IMG/VR virus record: IMGVR_UViG_3300020220_005081
Coordinates: 1-64,000 of that record
Source: a virus
Length of the DNA: 64,000 nt
Strand: one strand, 5' to 3'
Positions 43,641 to 50,574 of this stretch are shown piece by piece. The notes beneath the pieces were generated by a model that made no database searches, had not been told where the DNA came from, and saw only the letters and a program-made list of their open reading frames with translations. The number at the start of each line of letters is the position of its first letter. Position 1 is the first letter of the stretch. The translations under genes were made by a program, and so were the position numbers.

Positions 43641-44756
43641 ATGCCAGATTTTATATTAAGCCAAGACCAACTTCAACACATAGCTTTTTCTTTGAAATTA
43701 GAAAACGCACAGTCGCAGTGGAATCAATTTTCTGATCAAGAAAAACAGTTCGTTGTCGAGACTCTGAAAAAACTATATCCTAAAGTTAAAACACCTATAA
43801 ATGAATCAAAATGGTATAACACACTGGGTGACATTCTTGGTATATTTGATCCTACTGGGGTTGTAGATTTCATCAATGGTATGTCTTATATCAATCAAGG
43901 TGATTACTTTTTTGGATTTCTTTCGATGGTTGCAGTTGTGCCTTACGTAGGTGACGTAGTAGCAAAACCACTATTAGGAGTTGGTAAATCGAGTAAACTA
44001 TTCAAAGGGATGAACCAAGCATTAACTTTAGCTAAAAACGGAAAAACATTTGAGGCCGGTGTCGCCCTTGAAAAAGCGGGAAGGGTATCTCCGATGATGC
44101 AAAAGTTTATTAATAGCTCTATAACATGGGGTGGTAAACTAAAATCAGCAATTCAAAATGTTCCAGTAATTCCAGCTGGATTCAAAAAGGTACTTACGGA
44201 TTGGATCGATTTATTTGTAAATGCAAGTAAAAAGTCGGCAGAAGCCAAAAGAGTTGCTGGTGGCTTTGCATCCAAGGTTGCATTTGCATCAAAAGATGAC
44301 GCGGTAAAAATGATTCAGAAAATGAAGAATACCGTTTCCTCGAATACAGGAGTGTTTAAAAACTTCAAAGCTTCTGATCCGAGATGGATGGCAAAAAATT
44401 TTTGGCCAGGATTATCATGGAGTAAACTTGGACTAAACAGGGATTTAATAAGTCTCTTCAGACGAACTAAATTCTATGCAGGTCTTTTGGATTACATCGG
44501 AATTGGAAACTTTGTTGGACCCGATGAATTGGCGGCTAAAGTTCCAAACATTGATGAGAAATTTCAAGATTACGTTAATTCACCTGAAGGACAAAACATT
44601 TATAAACAAGAATTTCGAGAGCCGAAAGTAGACGTGACTTATGATCCCGACCAGGACTCACAAACATCTTCTTCTGGAACCTCAACTCCTCAACCCTCAA
44701 GAGATCTTCTGAAAGACTTAATCTCAGGTGCTTTTTTCAGGACACCATTGGCTTAG
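43641..44756 (+). CDS. hypothetical protein with hydrophobic Gly-rich segment
   Basis: A 371-residue protein. Residues about 55-115 (WYNTLGDILGIFDPTGVVDF then INGMSYINQGDYFFGFLSM and VAVVPYVGDVVAKPLLGVGK) resemble the 'pre-toxin' hydrophobic region of polymorphic secreted toxins, here without a recognisable toxin domain. The middle is basic and helical. The C-terminus is Ser/Thr/Pro-rich and ends in LLKDLISGAFFRTPLA. It may be a virion protein that meets membranes during DNA entry; this is speculative. Confidence 0.68.
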   Translation: MPDFILSQDQLQHIAFSLKLENAQSQWNQFSDQEKQFVVETLKKLYPKVKTPINESKWYNTLGDILGIFDPTGVVDFINGMSYINQGDYFFGFLSMVAVVPYVGDVVAKPLLGVGKSSKLFKGMNQALTLAKNGKTFEAGVALEKAGRVSPMMQKFINSSITWGGKLKSAIQNVPVIPAGFKKVLTDWIDLFVNASKKSAEAKRVAGGFASKVAFASKDDAVKMIQKMKNTVSSNTGVFKNFKASDPRWMAKNFWPGLSWSKLGLNRDLISLFRRTKFYAGLLDYIGIGNFVGPDELAAKVPNIDEKFQDYVNSPEGQNIYKQEFREPKVDVTYDPDQDSQTSSSGTSTPQPSRDLLKDLISGAFFRTPLA

Positions 44757-44766
44757 TAAATTGAAT

Positions 44767-45138
44767 ATGAAAGAAGAATTAATATTGAAACTATTCCAAA
44801 TACAAAATCAATTTAGGTTTTTGCATTGGCAAACTTTTGGGGATGCTAAACATCGATCATATGGGAAAATTTACGCCTCAATTGATGAGAGTTTAGATCT
44901 ATTTGCTGAAGCAATGATGGGAAAATATGGGAGACCACAATTCCCTGAAGAGTTTGTTGTTGCCTTTCAAGATATCAAAGTTCTTAATCTACAAAAATTC
45001 ATAGATGGTATTGTGGAGTTCTTGGTATCATTTTCGGAAGTTTTAGATAGTAAATATGACTCAGACCTTTTAAACATAAGAGATGAGATTTTAGCTCAGA
45101 TTAATAAAACCAAGTTTTTACTAACATTGAAAAGTTAA
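44767..45138 (+). CDS. DUF5856/Dps-like helical protein
   Basis: From ATG 44767, a 123-residue all-helical protein. IQNQFRFLHWQTFGDAKHRS then YGKIYASIDESLDLFAEAMM and GKYGRP resembles a phage family (DUF5856-like) that looks like a ferritin/Dps four-helix bundle ('K-x-x-H-W-x-T ... H ... D-x-x-x-E'). Metal binding is possible through the H and E residues, but there is no proof of ferritin activity. Confidence 0.75.
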   Translation: MKEELILKLFQIQNQFRFLHWQTFGDAKHRSYGKIYASIDESLDLFAEAMMGKYGRPQFPEEFVVAFQDIKVLNLQKFIDGIVEFLVSFSEVLDSKYDSDLLNIRDEILAQINKTKFLLTLKS

Positions 45139-45139
45139 T

Positions 45140-45487
45140 ATGAAAAAAGTAATTAGAATAACTGAAAACGATTTGAAAACAATCGTTAAAAAAATAATTA
45201 AAGAGCAAAAAACCATAACCTTAGTTACCCCCGGCCAAAATGCTGAAGCTGAGATTCTTGATAGGGGAGGAAAAAAGATACTCAAAGTTAGAACCGAAAC
45301 AGGAAGAGAGCAAATTTTGACTGTAAAAACAACTCTTCCAATTGGAAAGTTCCTTTTCGAGATGGGAGAAGATGGGAAAAGGATGTTTGGATTTGACCCA
45401 AAGACAAGAAAGAAAATCGAAATCTTCAGTATCTCTGATGTAGATGCCCTCGGAACCAAGGCAGTGCCTCGACCATCGATTAAGTAA
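45140..45487 (+). CDS. hypothetical protein with (L/I)-x-E N-terminus
   Basis: A 115-residue protein. The N-terminus VIRITENDLKTIVKKIIKEQ contains two (L/I)-x-E sites (ITE, IKE) in an amphipathic helix, a motif seen in several proteins here and common in large phages. The remainder is a small beta-rich domain (TLVTPGQNAEAEILDRGGKK, REQILTVKTTLPIGKFLFEM). Possibly a virion internal protein. It overlaps its neighbour by 1 nt. Confidence 0.7.
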   Translation: MKKVIRITENDLKTIVKKIIKEQKTITLVTPGQNAEAEILDRGGKKILKVRTETGREQILTVKTTLPIGKFLFEMGEDGKRMFGFDPKTRKKIEIFSISDVDALGTKAVPRPSIK

Positions 45488-46905
45488 TGAAAAGAGTAAT
45501 TTTAGAAACAGGGCTCAGAGATATCTCGGCTTTGAAAAAAAGATATCCGAAAGCGGAAATTTATTTCCATCAGGATTTGGATGGAGTTACCACAGCCATT
45601 GCAATGAAAAGATATCTCGAGGACAATGGTATTGATGTAGTTGACGCTCACGTTATTCAATATGGTGAAAAAGAGTTTGCTGTCAAAAAAAACGACGCTC
45701 AGGGAGACACGATGCCAGTATTAGTCGATTTCGCCCATGGAAAACCAATGTTTGTGATTCACACAGATCATCACGATAAACAAGTTGGAGCCGAGAAAGG
45801 AGCATCAAAATCATTCAGACAAGCTAGATCTAACGTCGAAACAATATCTCAGATAATTTCTCCAAGAGATTTATTTCCTTCAACAGATGTTTTATTGATA
45901 AGTACGGTTGACTCTGCGGACTTTATAAAACAAAATGTGACACCTGAGGATGTTGTTAACTATCTGTTCAGGTATGATAAAGAGAAATCACTTCAAAAAA
46001 ACAAAATGTTAATGGGATTTGTAGTAAACAAACTCCTTTTAGCCTTCAAAAACAAAAAAAGATTTCTTGAAAACTTGGTCTTAGACTCCGAACCCTCCCT
46101 TCTTTCGATTCTCGGAAATATTAAAAGTTGGATGAAACAAAATAACGCTCCCACACCCGAAGAATTACAATACAATGCCGACGATTACGCGGGGTCAATG
46201 AAAGACTTTCGTAACTTAGAGTATTCCGATGGTATAATAACACAATACGGTGGAGGGGATATGAGAAAACCAGGATCTTATGATAGATATACCCCTTTTA
46301 GGACATACCCTGAAGCCGATTTCTTAATAATGGCTTGGCCAATGGGATTATTACAAGTTTCATGTAATCCTTTCAAAAAAGATAGGAGCTTGAAAGGGGT
46401 AAATCTTGGCGAAATATCCAAAAGTGTATTAAAAAAATGGGAGAGTCAGTTGAAAGATAGAGTTGTACCCCTATCTACAATAAAATGGATAAGTGAAACT
46501 GCGGTGGGACCTGAGAGCGTTGGATTTACTTTTAAAGATTTTGATGCTTTATATGGAGAAAGATTCATGTTTATGGATAATGGCGAGCAAATGCTAGAGC
46601 AGATAAAAAACATGATGGATATACCGTTCACAGAATTGAGTGAAGAACAAAGACAAATATTGGACAAAGTTGGAGTTTCGGCTTGGGATCTTTTACAATC
46701 GATGTCAGGTGGACATAAGTGTATTACAAATATATCTGGACTTAATTACTTGGGTAGAAGTAAAAGACCACCTATGGGAAACTATAGATACGATCCAACA
46801 AAAGAAGATGCACCTTACATTAGATTTTTAAAGAGTCTCGCACTTGAGTTCAAAAAAACGTTAAAAGAAAAAATCAAAGAATCTCAAGTTGAGGTATCTC
46901 AATAG
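45487..46905 (+). CDS. DHH-family phosphoesterase
   Basis: A 472-residue protein. The metal-binding motifs of the DHH superfamily are present: EIYFHQDLDGVTTAIAMKRY (DxDG-type motif I), VLVDFAHGKPMFVIHTDHHD (motif III with DHH) and LLISTVDSADF (motif IV). The C-terminal half includes YPEADFLIMAWPMGLLQVSC and GGHKCITNISGLNYLG, where DHHA1-type substrate-binding residues lie. RecJ, NrnA and related enzymes hydrolyse short oligonucleotides or cyclic dinucleotides; either would suit a phage (nucleotide recycling or defence evasion). The N-terminus MKRVILE matches the (L/I)-x-E pattern. Confidence 0.88.
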   Translation: MKRVILETGLRDISALKKRYPKAEIYFHQDLDGVTTAIAMKRYLEDNGIDVVDAHVIQYGEKEFAVKKNDAQGDTMPVLVDFAHGKPMFVIHTDHHDKQVGAEKGASKSFRQARSNVETISQIISPRDLFPSTDVLLISTVDSADFIKQNVTPEDVVNYLFRYDKEKSLQKNKMLMGFVVNKLLLAFKNKKRFLENLVLDSEPSLLSILGNIKSWMKQNNAPTPEELQYNADDYAGSMKDFRNLEYSDGIITQYGGGDMRKPGSYDRYTPFRTYPEADFLIMAWPMGLLQVSCNPFKKDRSLKGVNLGEISKSVLKKWESQLKDRVVPLSTIKWISETAVGPESVGFTFKDFDALYGERFMFMDNGEQMLEQIKNMMDIPFTELSEEQRQILDKVGVSAWDLLQSMSGGHKCITNISGLNYLGRSKRPPMGNYRYDPTKEDAPYIRFLKSLALEFKKTLKEKIKESQVEVSQ

Positions 46906-46911
46906 ATTTCA

Positions 46912-46920
46912 TATATTTAT
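46912..46920 (+). promoter_or_regulatory. TATATTTAT motif before 46924
   Basis: TATATTTAT ends 3 nt before ATG 46924 in an 18-nt gap. Confidence 0.45.
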
Positions 46921-46923
46921 GAC

Positions 46924-47463
46924 ATGTCAAAAAAAGTATACACCAAAAAGGGTGATGATGGTACCACAAGTTTATTATCGGGAAGAAGGGTTCCCAAAAC
47001 ACTTTCAGAAATCAAAGCGGTCGGGTCTTTAGATGAATTAAACTCCTTTGTGGGTTTACTCAGAAGTGAAGTTTTTGACCTAAACCTTTCACTAGAACAA
47101 ATTCAATGGAATTTATTTAACGCAGGATCGACGATTATTAATGATAATAATACAGAACTTACTGAAGTTAATCAGGAAGATATAAAAGTATTAGAGTTAT
47201 CTATGGATAAAATGAGCGAAGAATTACCTGAACTAAAGAATTTTATTTTACCTAAAGGAACTAAATCAGTAGCTATTGCACACATCTGTAGAACAATAGC
47301 TCGAAGAACTGAAATTGAAGTTTTGGAGTGTAGGGTTTTGGATAATTTTATTAAATTACAACCTATAACCATGTATCTAAATAGATTAAGCGATTACTTT
47401 TTTGTTCTAGCTCGGTACATCGCGCATAAAGAGGAAGTTAAAGAGACAATTTGGAAAAACTAA
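46924..47463 (+). CDS. cob(I)alamin adenosyltransferase, PduO type
   Basis: A 179-residue protein of normal PduO length. KVYTKKGDDGTTSLLSGRRV is the N-terminal ATP-binding motif. GSLDELNSFVGLLRSE, NFILPKGTKSVAIAHICRTI and ARRTEIEVLE then MYLNRLSDYFFVLARYIAH are the other conserved segments, including the C-R-x-x-R-R-x-E and L-N-R-L-S-D-x-x-F motifs. It makes adenosylcobalamin from cob(I)alamin and ATP. A phage would want this for a B12-dependent enzyme such as class II ribonucleotide reductase, not seen in this window. Confidence 0.95.
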   Translation: MSKKVYTKKGDDGTTSLLSGRRVPKTLSEIKAVGSLDELNSFVGLLRSEVFDLNLSLEQIQWNLFNAGSTIINDNNTELTEVNQEDIKVLELSMDKMSEELPELKNFILPKGTKSVAIAHICRTIARRTEIEVLECRVLDNFIKLQPITMYLNRLSDYFFVLARYIAHKEEVKETIWKN

Positions 47464-47807
47464 AGGATGTACTGAACTGAGTCACCTGCTTCAATACCAA
47501 ATTTTTTACAGGACCCACCCATAATCTCAAGAACTATATTACCATTACCACAATAAGATGGACAATCATCACTCTGACAGGGAGAACAGTTATGATGAAT
47601 ATTAACAACAACGTTATTTTTTATAATGATAATATCCAAAGGTATTATACAGTCCTTCATCCAAAAACATTGTTGATCACCATTCATAAGAAAAAGAAGT
47701 CCGTTAAATGAATGATTGAATGTTTTTTTCATCATTCCAATTTTTTGCTCTTTTGGTGTCACTAAAGTTTTGACATTAAAACTTTTTTTACCTACATTTA
47801 CAACCAT
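47460..47807 (-). CDS. DUF192 family protein
   Basis: From an ATG at 47807, a 115-residue protein: KIGMMKKTFNHSFNGLLFLM then QQCFWMKDCIIPLDIIIIKN and NIVLEIMGGSCKKFGIEAGD. This is the DUF192 pattern (GLMxR ... MLFxF ... FWMKNTxxPLDxxFxxxx ... LExxxGxxxxxxxxxGD), whose function is unknown. Extra cysteines (NCSPCQSDDCPSYCGNG) are unusual. I reject the 244-codon extension because it runs antisense through the Nudix gene. Confidence 0.85.
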   Translation of the reverse strand: MVVNVGKKSFNVKTLVTPKEQKIGMMKKTFNHSFNGLLFLMNGDQQCFWMKDCIIPLDIIIIKNNVVVNIHHNCSPCQSDDCPSYCGNGNIVLEIMGGSCKKFGIEAGDSVQYIL

Positions 47808-47810
47808 AAT

Positions 47811-47820
47811 CATAAATACC
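47811..47820 (-). promoter_or_regulatory. GGTATTTATG motif before 47807
   Basis: On the minus strand GGTATTTATG lies 3 nt upstream of the DUF192 ATG. It occupies nearly the whole 13-nt space between this gene and the divergent Nudix start at 47821. Confidence 0.4.
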
Positions 47821-48240
47821 ATGGATACAAAAAGATACACAGGTTTAATTGTCAAGTCGGGAGATAAAATTCTTCTTGGAAAAAGAAATTCTCTCTCCGC
47901 TTTTCCTGGCATGTGGTCTATTTTCGGAGGTAAACTCGAGGAAAATGAAACAACAATGGACGGTGCTAAACGAGAGTTTTTCGAAGAAACTGGAGTCGAT
48001 GTCGATGATAAAGATATAAATTTTATTGGTCTCATTCCAAGATACACTCGTGATGGATATAAAATAAAAGGACTAATGTATGTATATTTATTAGATTCAG
48101 ATATACCAATAACCCCTGATTTGGATAATGCCATTGACGGTAAAGAACACACTGAATGGAAGTATTTTACTTTGAATGAGATTGATCCCAACACAACAGG
48201 GGAATTTGTTTATAGATTAGCAGAAATCATATTACAATGA
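47821..48240 (+). CDS. Nudix hydrolase
   Basis: From ATG 47821, a 139-residue protein. It begins MDTKRYTGLIVKSGDKILLG and has the full Nudix box in WSIFGGKLEENETTMDGAKR then EFFEETGVDV (G-x5-E-x7-R-E-x2-E-E-x-G). Such enzymes hydrolyse NDP-X compounds. Phage Nudix proteins can act on oxidised nucleotides, ADP-ribose or capped RNA; the substrate cannot be told. ATG 47821 is chosen because upstream codons overlap the divergent DUF192 gene and lack conserved residues. Confidence 0.93.
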   Translation: MDTKRYTGLIVKSGDKILLGKRNSLSAFPGMWSIFGGKLEENETTMDGAKREFFEETGVDVDDKDINFIGLIPRYTRDGYKIKGLMYVYLLDSDIPITPDLDNAIDGKEHTEWKYFTLNEIDPNTTGEFVYRLAEIILQ

Positions 48241-48335
48241 TAGTTTCAGGTCTTATACTTTTTTTTTGTTATTGTTATCATACTTATCGGATTAGGAGAC
48301 AACTAAAAAAAATAGTTCGTAGCTTAGATATGTAA
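48237..48335 (+). CDS. possible 32-residue membrane peptide
   Basis: ATG 48237 overlaps the Nudix stop. The product MIVSGLILFFCYCYHTYRIR followed by RQLKKIVRSLDM is a single membrane span with a basic tail, the form of many phage micro-proteins. Supported only by composition and coupling. Confidence 0.4.
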   Translation: MIVSGLILFFCYCYHTYRIRRQLKKIVRSLDM

Positions 48336-48376
48336 AAAAATGTTTGTGAAATACTTGTTAGAACCATTTTTTTTAA

Positions 48377-48384
48377 TATCTTTG
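48377..48384 (+). promoter_or_regulatory. -7 box TATCTTTG before tRNA/ncRNA
   Basis: TATCTTTG is a perfect TAnnTTTG box 108 nt upstream of the tRNA. No TTTG at the standard spacing, though one occurs at 48343. It is the likely promoter of the tRNA-ncRNA transcript. Confidence 0.55.
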
Positions 48385-48405
48385 TAGTCCTTTACGATTT
48401 TAAAG

Positions 48406-48415
48406 TATATTTATC
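48406..48415 (+). promoter_or_regulatory. TATATTTATC motif before tRNA
   Basis: TATATTTATC lies 77 nt before the tRNA, so both recurring promoter-like signals precede the RNA genes. Confidence 0.4.
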
Positions 48416-48491
48416 GTTTACCGAAATTAAGATCTTTGAGGGAGAACGACCCACGTAATCAAAGTATTGGGTAGTTTTACCAATTTTATAT

Positions 48492-48563
48492 CGCGAGGTA
48501 AAGCAGAGGTAGCTTACAAGGCTCATAACCTTGGCGTCGTAGGTTCGAATCCTACCCTCGCAA
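48492..48563 (+). tRNA. initiator-type tRNA-fMet (CAU)
   Basis: A complete cloverleaf. The acceptor stem is CGCGAGG/CCTCGCA, with a C1-A72 mismatch. The D stem is AAGC/GCTT with loop AGAGGTA. The anticodon stem is CAAGG/CCTTG with loop CTCATAA (anticodon CAT). The variable loop is GCGTC, the T arm is GTAGG-TTCGAAT-CCTAC and the discriminator is A. The C1-A72 mismatch and the A11-U24 pair are hallmarks of bacterial initiator tRNAs. The third hallmark, three G-C pairs at the anticodon stem base, is only partly kept (A-G-G/C-C-T). CCA is not encoded. Confidence 0.93.
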
Positions 48564-48582
48564 CAAAAAAAGATTTGATGGA

Positions 48583-48726
48583 TTGAAAAGTTCTTCTTAT
48601 CTTCGTAAAACAAAAGACGAAAGTCATTTGTTCTTTGATGAAACTGAATTTGAACCTGTCTCACTTAAAGTGGGGGGTATTAGAATCAAATCAGAAATAG
48701 TCAAAAAAAGTTTCAAAAAAATTTGA
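48583..48726 (+). CDS. possible 47-residue peptide (TTG start) or gene remnant
   Basis: Between the tRNA and the structured RNA, a frame from TTG 48583 to TGA 48724-48726 reads KSSSYLRKTKDESHLFFDET then EFEPVSLKVGGIRIKSEIVK. The composition is protein-like, but there is no ATG and no ribosome-binding site. It may be a remnant or a real small gene with a non-ATG start. The frame is also open upstream through codons reading RFDGL. Confidence 0.3.
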   Translation: MKSSSYLRKTKDESHLFFDETEFEPVSLKVGGIRIKSEIVKKSFKKI

Positions 48727-49676
48727 CAGTCTCCAAACACTGTTTTAATTTTGTGAAACAAATGGAAGGTTGGGGTCGTAAAAAGTCCCCTTCCTTCCAA
48801 ATTAAAAAGTTCTTTGACTCAAGATATTGGCCGCCTATGGTCGTTAAATAAACTACGAAAGTAGTATAAAGTGGATAACCCTGGTTTTGGGTTGTCTGCG
48901 GTTTCCGAAAGGGAGCTTGAGTAGGCAAGCAGGATATCACACCACCTCTAGTACCGAGGGTAACACTGTAGGGAAGTTGGTGAGGTGACCAAGCGATTCG
49001 GGTCGTTTGGTTGAGGTCGGAAGACCAACAAGAGTAACCTGTAGAACTTATGTAAGAAATGATAGTATCCACTGTCACAATTGCGTAGTTCAATGTTAGA
49101 GTTGGCTTAAACACCGGCAAGGTAAGTTTCATAACAGGTGGTGCTGATGAGACCTTGACTTTATCTCTACCAAGAGGTTAGTCATGAAGTTGACTCGAAA
49201 TATGGAAGTGGGGACACTTCAGAGGGTAGTTTAGTATCGTGTCATCCAAAAGATGACTTGGCTTCAGACGGGCCACTACCTTCCTAATCCGTAAAACCAA
49301 CTTTGGTCTAATCAATGTCCAAAACATTAAATTAAATCAAGGAAAAGTGCTCGTCAGTTGTGTGTGACAGGTCACTACATAGTCGTGAGATGTTCACGGC
49401 CGTGAAGGGTCCCAAGCCCGACACGATTTTCACGAAAGTTCTCTAATCCCGCAAGGATGAATTGGCTCGGCAGGGTCGAAGAGTGATGAGTAAGGAGAGA
49501 GTTGCAGACAACTTAAGGATTGGTTAATCTAATTGACCGTGACTGAGAGTTACCGTTCAAAAGACGGTGGAAACAGAGGGAACCAAATAATCCTCCTAAA
49601 GACTCTTGTCAAGACTTGTATTCTCAGAGTTTTTTGCCTAACCCTGACCGTTTTTACGGTTGGGGTTTTTTATTTC
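48705..49676 (+). ncRNA. giant structured non-coding RNA, GOLLD/ROOL-like candidate
   Basis: About 970 nt without a convincing gene on either strand, but dense in RNA helices. Clear hairpins: GGAAGG-TT-GGGG/CCCC-TT-CCTTCC (48764-48798), ACTAC-GAAA-GTAGT (48852-48865), GGATAACCC/GGGTTGTCT (48873-48897), TTTCC-GAAA-GGGAG (48902-48915), GCTTG/CAAGC (48915-48930), CCAAGCGA/TCGTTTGG (48989-49010), GGTC-GGAA-GACC (49015-49026), GAAGTG-GGGA-CACTTC (49205-49220), GTCATC/GATGAC (49241-49257). Longer-range pairs include CACCTC/GAGGTG (48943/48982), ACCTGT/ACAGGT (49037/49134) and GGTAGT/ACTACC (49225/49275). Four loops are GNRA tetraloops. It ends in a strong terminator and follows a tRNA in a phage, the typical setting of GOLLD and ROOL RNAs. 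Function unknown. Confidence 0.82.
49640..49673 (+). terminator. strong rho-independent terminator of the ncRNA
   Basis: A 12-bp stem AACCCTGACCGT/ACGGTTGGGGTT with two G-U pairs, TTTT loop and T run. It marks the 3' end of the tRNA-ncRNA transcript. Confidence 0.92.
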
Positions 49677-49957
49677 AGATACTTTGAAAAGGTTGGTGAA
49701 TTTTCTAAAGTTTTTTGAAGGTTGGTTTTGTATGATCCGGTTTGTTTCATCTCCTCCCAATAATCCGCTATCTCAGTAGCAGTTTTCTTACCCTCTTCAG
49801 GGGATAAAGATACGTAGATAAAGTTACGAGTAATATTTTTCATTCCCGATCTCTCAAGGTTGTTAACCAAACTTGATAACAAGATTTCTCTATAAGTTGT
49901 GGTGAAATTCAAATCTTTAAAGATTTTGTCTAATATATTTAAATCTTGTTCTAACAT
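49670..49957 (-). CDS. hypothetical 95-residue protein
   Basis: A minus-strand gene convergent with the ncRNA, its stop lying in the ncRNA terminator tail. The product (MLEQDLNILDKIFKDLNFTT, SLVNNLERSGMKNITRNFIY, TATEIADYWEEMKQTGSYKT) is mostly helical. A TATTTAT motif precedes it on its own strand. No family is recognised. Confidence 0.7.
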   Translation of the reverse strand: MLEQDLNILDKIFKDLNFTTTYREILLSSLVNNLERSGMKNITRNFIYVSLSPEEGKKTATEIADYWEEMKQTGSYKTNLQKTLENSPTFSKYLK

Positions 49958-49960
49958 TAT

Positions 49961-49970
49961 AATAAATATT
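49961..49970 (-). promoter_or_regulatory. AATATTTATT motif before 49957
   Basis: On the minus strand AATATTTATT lies 3 nt upstream of the ATG at 49957. Confidence 0.4.
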
Positions 49971-50016
49971 TTGTAGTGTTATTTTAATTTTGTAACTTAG
50001 CAGCAAATCTTATTTT

Positions 50017-50574
50017 ATGCTTGATAAGTTCATAGACCTGTTGGTAACATTCATCCATGATATACTTCCATTCAAAATTGTAGATCAGTGGGAAAAAGGC
50101 GTTCATCTTAGATGTGGAAAATTCATAAGAGTTGTAGAACCCGGTTTAAACTGTAAAATACCATTTTTTGATAAGATTTGGGTTACACCTGTTATTACCC
50201 AAACAGTAAACTTAAAACCACAAACAGTCACATCTTTCGATGACAAAAGTGTAGTTCTCTCAAGTATTGTAAGATATCATATTTTTGATGTTGAAAAGTT
50301 CTTGTTAGGTGTGATGCACGCAAATGACGTTCTTGTAGATACAACTCAGGGTATAATTAGAGATATGGTTGAGCGTGAGACTTGGGATAAGTTAGATAAT
50401 CTGACCCAAATTGTTACACCTGAGGTAAATCTTCACGTTAACAAATGGGGTATAAAGGTTGAACTAATTAGTTTTCCTGATTTAGGAAATATTGTAACAT
50501 ATCGGATTATAACTGATGGGGGTGTTAAAGACCACAATCTTCCAATTCTGAACGGTAATCAAACACCATCATAA
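50017..50574 (+). CDS. SPFH/Band-7 (stomatin-like) protein
   Basis: A 185-residue protein with a short hydrophobic N-terminus (FIDLLVTFIHDILPF) followed by an SPFH domain: IVDQWEKGVHLRCGKFIRVV, EPGLNCKIPFFDKIW, TQTVNLKPQTVTSFDDKSVV, then LSSIVRYHIFDVEKFLLGV. SPFH proteins (stomatin, HflK/C, prohibitin) form membrane rings that organise or inhibit proteases. A phage copy might protect phage proteins from FtsH or shape a membrane domain; this is inference. It is shorter than cellular homologues (no long C-terminal coil). Confidence 0.88.
   Translation: MLDKFIDLLVTFIHDILPFKIVDQWEKGVHLRCGKFIRVVEPGLNCKIPFFDKIWVTPVITQTVNLKPQTVTSFDDKSVVLSSIVRYHIFDVEKFLLGVMHANDVLVDTTQGIIRDMVERETWDKLDNLTQIVTPEVNLHVNKWGIKVELISFPDLGNIVTYRIITDGGVKDHNLPILNGNQTPS

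Noticed and set aside
47823-48194. N-terminal extension of the DUF192 gene
   Set aside because: It would be antisense to the Nudix coding sequence, and the DUF192 domain is complete from 47807.
48392-48664. 90-codon minus-strand frame over the tRNA
   Set aside because: Antisense to a complete tRNA; typical shadow frame.
48713-49132. 139-codon minus-strand frame within the structured RNA
   Set aside because: No start signal, no recognisable domain, and it runs antisense to the hairpin-rich region that ends in a plus-strand terminator.
49340-49420. Resemblance to 16S rRNA (GTCGTGAGATGTT)
   Set aside because: Only about 13 bases match; neighbouring conserved 16S segments are missing, so it is not an rRNA fragment.
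48600-49676. tmRNA, RNase P RNA or group I/II intron
   Set aside because: I see no tmRNA tRNA-like ends or tag frame, no RNase P core motifs, and no intron domain V-like hairpin or interrupted gene.
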